Positions 1-11,149 of a stretch of DNA of 64,000 nucleotides are shown in pieces. Every line of letters begins with the position of its first letter. Position 1 is the first letter of the stretch. The translations under genes and the position numbers were made by a program. Origin of the DNA: Dictyophora rubrovolvata (Eukaryota; Basidiomycota; Agaricomycetes; Phallales; Phallaceae); assembly GCA_029959195.1 (NCBI GenBank), contig CP114123.1, forward strand, positions 2,356,001 to 2,420,000, read 5' to 3'. Below the pieces are notes generated by a model. It was not told where the DNA came from, ran no database searches, and saw only the letters and a list, made by a program, of their open reading frames with translations.

Positions 1-451
1 GGTGATACCGACCCTGGTGTCAAGAGCGTCAAAAAGATCTTCAACTACTACAAACAACATGGCTACAAGACTATCGTTATGGGTGCTTCTTTTAGAAACG
101 TACGTCTCTAGATGTAGTCGTTATCGCCAAACCTGGTACTGACGCAAAGTTTACGATGATAAGACCGGTGAAATCAAAGCGCTTGCAGGTGTAGATTTCC
201 TCACTATCGCACCCACGTTACTGCAAGAGCTGCAGCAGTCAACGGAACCCATTCCTCAGAAGCTTAACGCTCAAGCCGCTGCGAAAGCAGAACCCATCTC
301 TAAGATATCTTACATCGACAATGAACCATCCTTCCGCTGGGAACTTCTACAAGATTCCATGGCATTCGATAAGTTGCATGAGGGTATCAAGAAGTTCGCC
401 GAAGACGGCCAGACTCTTAAGGACATCCTCAAACAGAAGTTGTCGGCTTAG
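1..451 (+). CDS. TAL1: Transaldolase, C-terminal part (5' end outside window)
   Basis: Transaldolase moves a dihydroxyacetone unit between sugar phosphates in the non-oxidative pentose phosphate pathway in the cytosol. The window opens inside the gene. The first exon (1-99) encodes a DPGVKSV..YNYYK..GYKT segment ending in GASFRN, which is diagnostic for the family. A 64-nt GT-AG intron (100-163) splits the conserved [15 protein letters not shown] block, and the second exon (164-451) carries GVDFLTIAP and runs to a TAG stop. About 129 residues are visible. The catalytic lysine and the rest of the barrel lie upstream, outside the window. The gene is convergent with the EB1-like gene; about 440 bp of AT-rich sequence separates the two stop codons. 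Confidence 0.95.
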
Positions 452-889
452 GACCCGCCCCTTTATTTATGTCCAGTGAAACAAACAACAAGAATTACAG
501 GTTGATCGAAGAGAAGTTCTGAATGTTACCATTACAAATATGAATGATATTAGTTGAGTAGACGTTTGTAAAATTGTTTCACTAAAGTTGTCTTATGAGA
601 ATAAACACACGATGAATGATGCATGAAAGCACAAAGCGAGTCTCGGATGATATTTGAAATGAAAATCCTAATCTTCCTTCTCCTTCTATTAAAAAGAGTA
701 CTAGAAACGAAACAGAGAAAAGGGTTGCTTAAAACACGGAGATGTTAGGAAATATACCAAAGCGTGAACAGTGTTACGAGGTATAGATTATGTATATCTT
801 GATTCAAGAAGGGAGAGAAGGAAATACTACAACGGAAAAGGGAATGGAATGAGAGAAAAGTGGAAGAGAACGCGTGGACATCGGCGGTT
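452..889. other. Convergent 3' intergenic region
   Basis: This stretch separates the stop codons of transaldolase (+) and the EB1-like gene (-). It is AT-rich with no ORF that looks real, and presumably holds both 3' UTRs and polyadenylation regions. Nothing else was recognised. Confidence 0.6.
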
Positions 890-2152
890 CTAGAAGGTTT
901 CTTCCTCGTCCACGGCTTGGCCGTTTTCAGGTACCTCAAAACCATCCTGCAGAGATTATTATATTACCAACGAGCTGTATATAACTAAGAACGACCGCTT
1001 ACTTCTGTGCTATACAGAATCTTTTGAACTTCTCGTAACGTATGGTCATCGCTCCCAGCAGCCTCTAGCGTTTCCAGTTGTTGCTGGATCAGTATTTCAA
1101 TCTCACGAAGCTGAAAAGAACGACAATATAGCAGCTATCAGATCAAAAGAGAGTGGTCAGCTTACTTTTGAGAAGTAAAAATCTCGTTCTTTTTCCAAGC
1201 CTTCCAGATGAACGTTCACCTCCCGCAATTGCCCCTGCAGATTGACAATCATCTCATTCTGTTGAGCAGAGCCGGCTCGGGGTCCTCAAAAAGGTGAAAA
1301 AAAAAAAGGTTCCTATAGTCAATAACCTGGGTCTCGCTTTGGGAATTGAAAAGGAGATAAACCTACCACCAATAGGCGTTTTACCACGCGGTGGGGCAGC
1401 TCCTGATGTCAAACGGTTTGAAGGCTGCAATGGAGCAATCGTTGCTGGTATTTCAACTGGAGCACCTTTGCGACGTGCAACAGGATCATATGGATGTCCA
1501 CCGTAGTTCTGATCCCAAAACTTTTTCATCCATTGTAAGAATTCTAGGTTGTCTCTAATGCGAGCGGTGAACCGCCATACATCAGCTGATCGCGCACGAA
1601 ACAAAAAGAAGAAAAGTAATAAAACATACTGCATTTTACATTTAGTTAATTTCTCAACCGGTATAGGCTATAAACAAAAAAGGGTATTAATAGACCATTT
1701 CAAATGAAGAGTGGATGAGAGGGGAGAAAAACCCTGGACAGTATAGGGAAAGGTGAGATAAAGAAAAAGACGCGCCTTATCTATTTTCTTCGTTTTGAAC
1801 ATGGTTTGCAGGACCTTGTAATTAGCGACAAATTCATATTCGTGCTTTGCGTTCATTTTAACCCGCGTCATCGGTACATCACCTGTTCTCGCCCAAGACA
1901 GACAAATGCAGATAAACAAAGGCATTCTTAGAAAAGAGTAGGCATTTTCAATGGCAACATACCGTATATCGAATCTATGATTTGACAATACGCAGCTCCA
2001 GTCCCACATTGCTCGACTTTAGTATACGAAATTGATAAAAGCTCGTTCACCCAAGCGAGCAATTCTGTAAACGAGATGATAATTCGTTGTTAGATTAGCC
2101 CGATAAGAGTGTGAAATCACGTCAAATGCCAACCTGTACGCGATTCGGCCAT
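890..2152 (-). CDS. EB1/Mal3/Bim1-family microtubule plus-end binding protein
   Basis: EB1 proteins track growing microtubule plus ends and recruit partners to them. Eight exons (2152-2134, 2064-1963, 1882-1776, 1667-1630, 1554-1367, 1284-1166, 1110-1003, 946-890) sum to 738 nt, 245 residues. The N-terminus MAESRTELLAWVN starts a calponin-homology domain (TKVEQCGTGAAYCQI, DNLEFLQWMKKFWDQNY), followed by a basic Pro-rich linker. The C-terminus carries the EB1 coiled coil (LEKERDFYFSKLREIE) and ends in an acidic tail (ILYSTEDGFEVPE...EEETF), but not the terminal EEY/F in its usual form. The third intron (1775-1668) appears to start GC rather than GT, since no GT donor keeps the frame. The ATG at 2152 is followed by a 19-nt first exon. 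It lies downstream of, and on the same strand as, the CsbD-like gene. Confidence 0.92.
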
Positions 2153-2580
2153 TATTGATGTTGTCGATGAGGCGTGAAAAGTGGACTTTCGAGAGCTCTA
2201 GTGTAATTTGTGGAGAAAAGCCTCCAGCGGCGCTTAATAATTATCGGTCACGTGATTTATGTTGCTAGCCGAAGGGCAGAGAATACAACCACCGTGCTTT
2301 GTCCAACACGCCGTGTTTGTGCCAATGTGATGACTTCGAGGTTTACCAAATTTTTATTAGTAATGATTTTTCCCAGTGCGCCAACATGAAGTTACACCAT
2401 CTTGTCCAAAGTCTTTCAATGATCTCAGGGATACTCCTTGGATATACGTGTCCATCATTCATCCGTTCATTATTACGAAAATATCGTTTATTACTAGTAT
2501 TCAAAGATATAAACTTCAATAGTACATAATGTATCAGACAGGACAGCCCCAAAGCGAAAAATTACTCCTCGCTCGCGGCT
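2153..2580. other. Intergenic region upstream of the EB1-like gene
   Basis: This region lies between the start of the EB1-like gene and the stop of the CsbD-like gene, both on the minus strand. It should contain the EB1 promoter. Open frames here begin at non-ATG codons and look like chance. No repeat or RNA gene was recognised. Confidence 0.5.
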
Positions 2581-3059
2581 CTATGAGATGTTCTTATTAA
2601 ATTCTTGTTGGGCTTCGCCCTTGCTCTGACGTGCGTTGCCTAATTAAAAGGTAAAATTTCTAACATTTTGAACTTTTATCAGTCTCGCTTACCAGAAGTT
2701 TGTTGAGTTTGGTCACCAGTGACGGCACCTACTACGGAGTCTTTCTTGCCTCCTACGCGGTCTATAGTACCTTCGGCATAACCCCTGCGCATTGCGAAAC
2801 AACAACGTTAGCCGTCTGAATAACAACATCCGTAAACGATACATACTTTGCACGGGCGGCATCGTACTCAGCTTCACCTTCAGCGTGCTCTTGTTTGCCG
2901 CTGCTGACCCAAGATTCAGCACCGGTGGCATTTCCGATCTGATAAAAGGCTTTTGAGAAATGTGATCAAAAAGGAGGATCGCAAAATACATACAGCTTCT
3001 ACGACGGACCCTTTAATAGAGTGATATTGGCCAGTAGTTTTGTTAGGTTCAGAAGACAT
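2581..3059 (-). CDS. CsbD-like small hydrophilic protein (Hmp1-type)
   Basis: Four exons (3059-2994, 2938-2847, 2784-2693, 2639-2581) total 309 nt, 102 residues, starting [18 protein letters not shown] and ending NKNIS. The protein is rich in G, A, E, K and Q, with repeated glycine/alanine-containing amphipathic segments ([39 protein letters not shown]). This is the CsbD-like pattern seen in fungal proteins annotated as mismatched base pair and cruciform DNA recognition proteins and in bacterial stress proteins. No enzyme motif, signal peptide or membrane segment is visible. The biochemical role of the family is poorly settled; a stress-related role is inference. Confidence 0.85.
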
Positions 3060-4439
3060 GTTTTGTAATTCGTAAAGTTGTTTAGATGAGTTGTTTTTTC
3101 CTCGTATCAATGCGCTTTTTATACGCTTTACCCTTTAATAAATGTCTCTCGTGTGATGATGCATATATGATGTCATTGTCGTCGATAGCTGTGGCTCGAT
3201 TGTGTTTACCTTTAGCGCCCGGACCATCGGTGACGCAGGCGAACAAAGATGCCTATGATATCATCCGCTCCCGAAAAAAAGCCATCATTGGAGAAACTTG
3301 CTTGAGTGAAAAAGCTAACTAAGGCACATATGCACGTTGGTATCCAATTCCAAGGTATAGCGAAGCACGCTGATTATTATTCGGCGAAGGAAACATGTCT
3401 TCAACTATCAGGCTGTTTTTGAAGACGCCACTGGCAGAGACTAGGACAAGGCTGAAAATAATGTCGCATGATGAAAAGAATCATGTGTCGCAGTGAGCTG
3501 ATTGATCCGGATTCCGGAGGTGAACTGGTGGAGTACTATCTGATACTATAGGCAATGTTCACGTTTGATGCCCGAAAGTGCATGATATGGACTTTCGTCA
3601 TGATCGTGTCGCCAATCGTGCTACGAGTAATCCTGTGTTGTATCCTTCTGATCATTTTGAGAGTATTCTTAAAGTCAGCAATAAACCCGCATATTCAAAA
3701 TTGTATCGCGCGACATACGACAAAGGTAGCGTCTATGATGATGTCATAAGCGTGAAGAAACACAGCCTTTTGAAAGCGTACGTTAGGAGAAGGTCAAGAA
3801 TCCTGATGCTGTTATTGTTACTGCAAAATGACCCACATCCTCCAGGTTCGGACTCGGAGCTAATAGCTAACTGGCAACAGACAACATCGAGGACGCATAA
3901 GTTGTTGAAGCATTTCGAGAGCAGAAATATGTTGTGACAAAGTGATATCTGCACTGTAAAACAGTTTGATTCGTTCACGTGTGCGAGAATCTTGGATTCG
4001 ACATGACAAAGGGGTCCCGATGAAAGCCAAACCGGGAAACTATCCACGCAAGAGATTAAATTCGACAGCCCGACTCTTTTCGAATATCCGTGTGTTAAAA
4101 ACTTCTCTAATATTCCTCATCACTCGGGGCGTTGTTCGTCTTTTGATAACGTGGACGCTGGACAGACGTGCGTAGCGTCGCTGCGTAAATGTGCTCAGAC
4201 CAGCGACATGTGACAGCTACGTGACACCAGTTCCTTTCCGTTTCCAAATAGCAGGTCGACTAGACTGTATGAGACTGTATGCATGCTGTACGCTATTTTG
4301 ATTCCGAAGAGAATCCATATATAAACACCAGCGTGGTATGTTTATTCGCTAATATTTCCCCCCACCCCTCCCCTGCTCCTTATACCGGATACCATACTAT
4401 ATACCCTGTCTTCTTCCCATCGCGTTACTAGAGCCCAGG
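3060..4439. other. Intergenic region with an unrecognised, possibly decayed ORF
   Basis: About 1.4 kb lies between the CsbD-like gene and tyrosinase. The longest candidate is an ATG ORF at 3578-3937 (+, 119 codons) that starts MHDMDFRHDRVANR. Its composition looks protein-like in the first half (NPVLYPSDHF, LSN/VSNKPAYSKLYRATYDK) and less so afterwards, where a neighbouring frame reads more naturally. That suggests a frameshifted remnant, but I do not recognise the family. The 3' part of the region is the tyrosinase promoter: a TATA box at 4318 and a C/T-rich tract at about 4357-4378. Confidence 0.35.
4318..4325 (+). promoter_or_regulatory. TATA box of the tyrosinase gene
   Basis: TATATAAA lies 115 bp upstream of the tyrosinase ATG and is followed by a C/T-rich stretch (about 4357-4378), a common arrangement at strongly regulated basidiomycete promoters. 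The 15-bp context is repeated exactly at 6460-6474. Confidence 0.6.
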
Positions 4440-6257
4440 ATGAATACACTGGGCTCGACTGTTGCTTTCACCGTTCTTATTCTCCTGTACGTCGGGTACA
4501 TGACACATTGCGGTCCCAGCTCCAGGTTCCGTGCTAGTATGTTCACCCTCCGCGCTGTGGCTTCAACCAAATACAAATAACGATTACACAGTAGGAGACC
4601 GTCACGACACTATAACTTCAAGTACCTTCAATAGTTCACGTGTCTCAAAAGTACTAATTAGCTCCTTAATTCTCGCATCCAATCATATTTAGATCCTTCT
4701 GCGCTTACCTATGACGCCCAAATCACTTTATCTCCAAACATTTCCAATATCACTTGCTTGAAACCTCGTGTAAGGGTGGAATGGCGAGCCTTAACCACCA
4801 TCCAAAAAGAAAGCTGGATTAAAGCCGTAAAAGTGACTACGTCCCGCCTCTGTGTTCGTCCGCTCCCTGTTTCTAACATGCGCTACGCACTTAGTGTCTT
4901 GCCAAACTTCCCAGCGCAAATAACATCAACCCTGGTCCAATTCGCATAAGACATGTCATTCCCTACAACAAGAGTGCATCTTTATATGATGACTTTACCT
5001 ACGTCCATGAGGCTCTAAGAGACCATGTACGTCCTACCTCGGAAATCCAAAGATCGCAAATGTTAGACGTGTTCCCCCAGATCCATCAAACAGGCTTCTT
5101 CCTTCCTTGGCATAGATATTACCTATGGCATTTCAGCGAAACCTTAATGCAACGATGCAACTATACAGGTCCCGCCCCCTACTGGAACTGGACAATGGGT
5201 ATATGCTAGTCGATGTTCTATAGATAATATTGATACCTCGTCTTTAGACACCGAAGACTTCGACCACTCGTATTTACTCAATAACTCAGATCCAAACACC
5301 GGTTTTGGGAACTTTGGGGACAAAGAACATCAACACGCCGTCATAGACGGTGCTTTCGCCAACTTTAGTCTGGCGTACCCTTACCCGCATATTCTTCGAC
5401 GACAATTCTTTCCTTATCCTTGGTTCGATCTCCAACCTCCGTTATTTCTCAATCCTAAAATCAATGCAACCGAAGTAATTACTTTTGCTGAGATCCACAA
5501 AACCATAACGGGGTATCGTGATGATTTCCGCGGATTCCAGACTTACTTTGAAAGGATGCAGGTATGTCTCCACTGCATTTACTTTGGGTTTGTCAATCGG
5601 TCATTTTGCTCATTGATATGGAAGGGCCCGCATATGAGTATTCATTATGCGCTGGGAGGGTAATGTCCCCAGGTGGTATTGTCTGTTTGCTCGGAAAATG
5701 AAATTCAACATGTTTAAACAGTGACATCGGAGGATACTGCATTGCTGGTGCACCATTTTGTATCAACCCAAGTCTCCGTGATCCTGGAACTTCTCCTAAT
5801 GGTATACATTAAATCCAACAAACTTCCATCTCATCTCCCCCGCTGACACTGTCTGATTAGACCCATTATTTTGGTTACACCATGGGGTTAGAGGGCTTAG
5901 GCCTCCCTGTAGTCGTGAAGTTGTGATGTCTATTACTAACCTTGAACATCCCTTCAATTTAGATGATCGACAAAATATGGCACGATTGGCAACATTTTCA
6001 CAAAGAAAATATGTACGCCTTCGGGGGAGGCAGCATACGTCAACTACGAACATGGCCAAAATATCCCGTCGGTGCACCTCCGGATCTTACAGTCAGTTCT
6101 TTTCATAACATCTATCGCATTTATCATATGACACACATCTTTCTGCCGTTTCAAGCCCAATTCCATCCTCCCTTCTTTGGGCTTCTTACCAGACAGTTTA
6201 ACAATAAAGGACATGTTTGATACGATGAATAGTCTCCTCTGCTATACTTACGAATAA
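4440..6257 (+). CDS. Tyrosinase (type-3 copper protein), short secreted form
   Basis: Tyrosinases use a dinuclear copper centre to hydroxylate phenols and oxidise catechols, for example in melanin formation. Nine exons (4440-4536, 4693-4832, 4895-5198, 5248-5561, 5625-5659, 5722-5801, 5861-5886, 5963-6095, 6193-6257) give 1194 nt, 397 residues. A hydrophobic N-terminus (MNTLGSTVAFTVLILLYVGY) suggests a signal peptide or anchor. The CuA region reads VHEALRD and IHQTGFFLPWHRYYLWHF. CuB reads GPHMSIHYALGG and DPLFWLHHGMIDKIWHDWQ. The family YPxGAPP block and a TVxD-like C-terminus ending LCYTYE follow. There is no long C-terminal latency domain. The last intron is the least certain, because an unspliced read would stop at 6220. 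The gene is convergent with the F-box-like gene. Confidence 0.92.
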
Positions 6258-6462
6258 GTACAATCCCTTTCCGAGAGTATGTATGTAGTTATCACCCAAC
6301 GGTTTTACTAATGAATGAATAATACGTAAGTCATCACCAGAGGGGTTATATGTATTTCTTCGCACCAAGTAAAGAAATATTTCTCGGCGTTGTGCGCAGC
6401 GCTATATCCATGCGGTAATAGCCGTGCATCACCACCTGGTCCGTGCACGCCACGCCACGCCA

Positions 6463-6470
6463 TATATAAA
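6463..6470 (+). promoter_or_regulatory. Orphan TATA box resembling the tyrosinase promoter
   Basis: TATATAAA sits in the same 15-bp context (6460-6474) as the tyrosinase TATA box (4315-4329). No gene starts convincingly downstream, so this may be the remnant of a duplicated promoter. Confidence 0.4.
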
Positions 6471-6734
6471 CACCCCCCTGAACGTTCTTTTTTTCCCCAG
6501 AACATACTCAGCTAGGATCTATTCTATAGAAACTAACTCGAGTCTCGCATGTTTAAACGTGCCACAACCTTCTAATCCATTCGATGACATTGCGTACTCC
6601 TCCGTCATACAGAGAACATGCCTTTTTGAGGCTCGAGGACGTCGGCTTCTAGGATTACCTCTTCTTTGGAGGGGTTTAACTGGTTAGCCAACGGTTGGAG
6701 TATGAGTCTGATGGATTTTTTCCGGAATCTTTCT

Positions 6735-6758
6735 TTTGTATTTGTATTTGTATTTGTA
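6735..6758 (+). repeat. Hexanucleotide microsatellite (TTTGTA)4
   Basis: Four perfect tandem copies of TTTGTA are seen directly in the sequence. Confidence 0.9.
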
Positions 6759-7216
6759 GTAGAAAATATATCATGCACAGCGTTCAATACTATTAGACTC
6801 GAGTGGTGATATCTTAGGCAATTGGTTTAAGTAAAAGCCGAGCAAACTGAAAATTTAGGCCTCATGAGAATTATATAATGAAATTTCAATGAACCTTAGC
6901 TCTGGCGACACCGGCTCGAACGATATTATGTACGCTGGCTGGAAAGCCTCAAGGGTCTAGAGAAGGTGAATCAGTCACTCATTGGAGTTGCATCTCGCGA
7001 TCCACAAGTTCTGAAATATCTCAGAATGTTTGAATCACTTTACTAATGATTCTGTATTGTAGCGTTCGACACGAAAGGTCATGGCCGGTATCAAAAATGA
7101 TCTTATGAACCCAGAAGAATCCGATAAAATGTCACCAAACATAGTATGGAGTAGATATCAATACAAATCTGTTTCGGTTGTTGGGAATAAAAGAACAATA
7201 ATGCCGCTTCTTTCGA

Positions 7217-8414
7217 TCAATCAGTCACCATATTATCCGCCGCTATAACGAAATCGTGTTCCTCTTCATTCCAGATACACCTATGCCGCTCAAAACCTTT
7301 CCAGAATACAAGATCCGCAAGAGCAGCGCCATACATCCGAAATTCGAATGCAGTGGCGAGGATCCATGTTCTGTCCACAGGCGGATGTAAATGCGTTACG
7401 ATAATCTCCATTGTGTGTAGTTCGTGTAAGCGAAGGAGAGCCTTATATATACGTGTAACCTACCTAAATGTCAATGCAAGAACATATAGCATGCTGAAAA
7501 CAACTTACATCACCGTCCTTATACCATGGGTAATTGATGTTGCCAATACTTCTTATGTGAGGCAAGTACGAAGGCGCCAGCTCCAGAACCTCTAGCGAAT
7601 ACGTCTCTCCACGATAACCAGCAGTCAAATCGCTCATATCAAACAACAGAACTCCCTTAGGTGCAGTACTTCGCGCCAAGACTTGAGTAACGAGGAAGTG
7701 AGCAGGCGGAAGACTTTGCAAAGAACTGCCCATCCCGAATCGCAGTCTAACTTGCGTGATGGGACGTCCAGGGACGAGAAGACAAACGGCAGAGATAGGA
7801 GCGTCAATTTGAGTTAAGGACACAGTAGCATCTCGACGTAATGACAGGGTGGGCGCATAACCTTGCGGTTGATAGGGTCGGTTCGGTGGGCCAACACTAA
7901 GCACACTTGGCATATCCGCCGTATCTAGTCGAACCAACCCGCGTGCACCCGAGCTCTCGAGGAAGCTAACATATTCAGCATCCCACGCAAAAGAAGCATG
8001 GAGGGTGTGTAGAGTACCGTTGGCATTGTGCAGCGCACGCAAGACCCAGGATGCACGGATTGCCTCGGCTTCAGGGGCGAGGAGCAATATTCGCTCTGCT
8101 GATGCTGCAGCTCGATGCAAGAAATCAGAAACAAGGTGCCAGTAACTTTCGGGTGTTCGTTCGCGCTCTGTCGCACGCAAGGTAATCTGGCGAGGGTATG
8201 TTCCTAAGAGCGGTCGTGCGGTCAGGGCTTGAAGTGCTTGTTGGAGTTTTTGGGGGCCATAGAGATATATCGTGTGGTATAGACGTCTTTCTGCAAGCCC
8301 ATGGATCAGACGACATGTTCGGGTAAGCATTATCAATGTAGCATAATCGTAGTGAGGTATCAGATGGTTAATTATGCGCCGGTAAATATCGATGGGTAAT
8401 TGGCTTGCAACCAT
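7217..8414 (-). CDS. F-box-like hypothetical protein
   Basis: Two exons (8414-7509 and 7441-7217) give 1131 nt, 376 residues. The open frame extends upstream of 8414 but begins at GTG, so the ATG at 8414 (MVASQLPIDIYRRIINHLI) is chosen. Residues 5-45 resemble a degenerate F-box (LPIDIYRRIINHL, then LTRTCRLIHGLAERRLY), typical of expanded basidiomycete F-box families that feed substrates to SCF ubiquitin ligases. The remainder is leucine-rich without a clear LRR periodicity and probably forms the target-binding region. The C-terminal exon carries ALLRLHELHTMEI and ends DNMVTD. The gene is divergent from AP-2 sigma with about 250 bp between the ATGs. The F-box assignment is moderate; the target is unknown. 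Confidence 0.75.
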
Positions 8415-8667
8415 CGTATCTCCTTGAAAGATTTCATCCACAACTCCGAAAAACGTAACTTTTTAACACCGTTCCTTTATGTAAAGAAAACGTACCACAA
8501 AGACTAAAATAACCTGCGGGCCTTTGTCTTTCTTTTGGAATGGAAGACTTTCACTGGTCAGAAGACGATGGAGCGAACAAAGAAGCGTGACAGAGTTACG
8601 TTAGGCGAATTATGTAAAAGCTCTGCCAGCAGGCTTCTCCAGTCCCAACACTCCTTTCCCCCAAGCC

Positions 8668-9382
8668 ATGATACGGTTCATCCTCGTCCAAGTGAGTATT
8701 ATCTCTTTCTGTCCTGTTTTTTTTTGCATTCCTGTTAATGTTACCTCAGAACAGACAAGGAAAGACCCGTCTCTCAAAGTGGTATGTTCCATTTGATGAC
8801 GAAGAGAAGGTACGCTCGCCGAATGTCCCTTTCGTTCTTTGAAAAACACTGACTATACTTCGACAAAGGTCCGTCTACGAGGAGAAGTACATCGTTTAAT
8901 TGCACCACGAGACCAGAAATATCAGTCGAACTTTGTTGAAGTACGTTGTATCGTATTTCACCATCCATTCATGGACTCTGCATTGACTAACGGTGCAGTT
9001 CCGAAACCACAAAATCGTTTATCGTCGTTATGCTGGTCTCTTCTTTTGTGTTTGTATTGACGCAAATGATAACGAGCTAGCTTATTTGGAAGCCATTCAC
9101 CTGTTTGTTGAAGTCCTTGGTGAGTTAATAATGCTTTGATTACCTACTTGAACAAGTCAAATGAGCGTAACAAGATTCCTTCTTTGAAAACGTTTGCGAA
9201 TTAGATCTGGTTTTCAACTTCTACAAAGTATGTTTTTGCTTCGCTTTACTATAAATAGCCCTTTTGCTCAGTTCTTTCAGGTATATGCCATTCTCGACGA
9301 AGTATTCCTAGCTGGCGAAATTGAAGAGACAAGTAAAGAAGTGGTCTTGGCTCGTCTGGAGCAGCTTGAAAAGCTCGAATAA
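8668..9382 (+). CDS. APS2: AP-2 clathrin adaptor complex, sigma (small) subunit
   Basis: Six exons (8668-8691, 8750-8809, 8869-8940, 8999-9119, 9175-9227, 9281-9382) give 432 nt, 143 residues, close to the 142 residues usual for sigma-2. The sequence matches the family from end to end: [20 protein letters not shown], an [17 protein letters not shown] block, [31 protein letters not shown] and [12 protein letters not shown]. The protein is part of the AP-2 core that binds acidic dileucine cargo signals at the plasma membrane during clathrin-mediated endocytosis. All introns are GT-AG and 47-59 nt long, apart from one of 55 nt before the exon at 9175. The assignment is sigma-2 rather than sigma-1 or sigma-3 by these diagnostic blocks. 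Confidence 0.96.
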
Positions 9383-9671
9383 TGAACTTTGATGAGACCT
9401 CATGATGTGTGTATATCTATCACGCCCTCTTTTCTCTTCATACTCTCCATAGAGGCTGTATTATTACGTTACATTATACCCTCATTTTATTCTTTTATCA
9501 ATATAGTTTCTTCTTCCGGAAATGCATGGAAGTTTGTTGTACAATTGCCGAATTCATTATTGATTACATGCATAGGCTAAACTGAAAGATGCCAGTGACC
9601 GGTATTAGGAAGCCCAAATCTGAATACAAACCACGAGGGTACCTGCTTCTTTTCCAACAACCGAACTGAGC

Positions 9672-11149
9672 TCACATGGCAAATCCCATTTGAACTTCCG
9701 TCGACGAAATGGGAGAACTGATTTCCTCCCTCTCTACGTGACCTAAACCCAAGTTATTTAGGAAGGAGAATTTTGTACTTCGTTTCGTGCTCTTCCTTTT
9801 TGGGGTTCGAACAGCAGAGACCGGTCGCTGCGTTGGTAATGTCCGCAAGACAGGCGGTGAGCGTTGGGATGAGGATGGTAATGGTGGTATTAGCGGCGGC
9901 GATGAAAGATCCGATTGAGTCATCGGGCTGACATTGAGTTTTGCAGACCTGGCCGATTTCTTCGACGGAGATAGAATACTTTTAAAGCTACGTGGTCCCC
10001 GTGAACGAGAGAAAAATTCGACCAAGTAGGGGTGAAACATTCCATGAGCCGATGTATCCGCTGCTGCAGGACTAACTGGCGGTGAGAACTCCCCTTTCGG
10101 TTCATGTGTCGCAGCTATGAATCCTTCTACAAAGGGGTCGATTGCCGCTTTATATAGAAAAAAGGGGAGTTGATTAAAGTAAGTGCGGGTGTGTCGCATA
10201 GTAAGCTAGTTCTACTCACTCAATCTTGCAAGATCTATATTTTTACGACGACGTCGGTGACAGATGATTACGATGAGTGCGGCACCTATGGCTAGGATAA
10301 CGGCACCACTGAAAGCAATCCCAACTGCAGCACCAGGGGATATAGGTTGTGCATGAGATGTTAACGAGACGGGAAGATTCCCATCGTTAATCGGGGTCGA
10401 GATCGTAGAGAAAGATGAGCTTGTCTTAGTTGCAGCCATTCCCGAAGAACTCGTCGTCGACGGTCCAGTAGAAGAATTTGAAGCTGACGCCGAACTGGGG
10501 AAAGCAGCGCCCTGGCTCACTGGCTGTGGAATTGTAAGGTTATTGGACGAACCAGACGACTGGGATGGATCAGGTGAGAGAACCTGAAGAAAGTCCAAAA
10601 GGTACCAGTCATCTTGGTTATCATTCACGATCATTAAAGTATGTGTTCCATTCAATAGATTAAGGGACTGGAAAAATAAGACCCCAAAGCTCATTTCCGT
10701 CATATTTACCGGAACGGTGTAAGATTGGCCGGGTTCATTATCGAGAAAATATGTGGATTTTGTAACATTTCCTCCGAACATACTTTGAGGTACTATAGTT
10801 CCGAAGACTGAAATACCAATTCCTTTGATTGAATTGAAAAAAAAAAAATTCAAACATTGCATAATTATGATACGTAAAGGAAAATTATACCAGTAAAAGT
10901 GAAATTGGCAGTTCCTCCCTGCAGTCTACTGAGATGATCCGTTCCATCAAACGCTCCATTCCCAGACATCAGCTCCCATCCTGAGCTATATTCAATGCCT
11001 GGATCAGTATCATCAACATCCATAGTGATTCCCTGATTTTGCCCATAAACTAGAGCCGCATGGCACGAAAGCAAGATAATGCTCAAATGAAGGAGATATC
11101 TATATCGATGAAGAAAGAACGCGGAATGAATGGAGCTCCGGTTGTCCAT
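9672..11149 (-). CDS. Ser/Thr-rich single-pass membrane protein
   Basis: Three exons (11149-10891, 10822-10220, 10147-9672) give 1338 nt, 445 residues. The N-terminus (MDNRSSIHSAFFLHRYRYLL then HLSIILLSCHAALVYG) is a signal peptide. An extracellular domain of about 190 residues has N-glycosylation sequons and a galectin- or jelly-roll-like composition (DDTDPGIEY, WELMSGNGAF, GIGISVFGTIVPQ). It is followed by a Ser/Thr-rich stalk and one transmembrane helix (AAVGIAFSGAVILAIGAALI) with a basic stop-transfer RRRRK. The cytoplasmic tail is Pro/Ser-rich with basic clusters (TPKRKSTKRSTKFSF). This is a common architecture in Agaricomycetes, often likened to Mid2/Wsc-type sensors, but no sensor domain can be named. 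Function unknown. Confidence 0.85.

Larger units (their letters stand above)
6258..7216. other. Intergenic region with an orphan promoter-like element
   Basis: About 960 bp lies between the tyrosinase and F-box-like stop codons. It holds a TATA element at 6463 whose context copies the tyrosinase promoter, a C/T-rich tract after it, and a hexanucleotide repeat at 6735-6758. At about 6903-7045 (+) a short open segment reads RLERYYVRWLESLKGLEK, which looks like amphipathic protein, but it has no recognisable gene structure around it. Confidence 0.45.

Noticed and set aside
6096-6220. Read-through C-terminus of tyrosinase stopping at 6220
   Set aside because: Splicing 6096-6192 gives a family-like end (LCYTYE), whereas read-through gives a non-family hydrophobic/aromatic tail.
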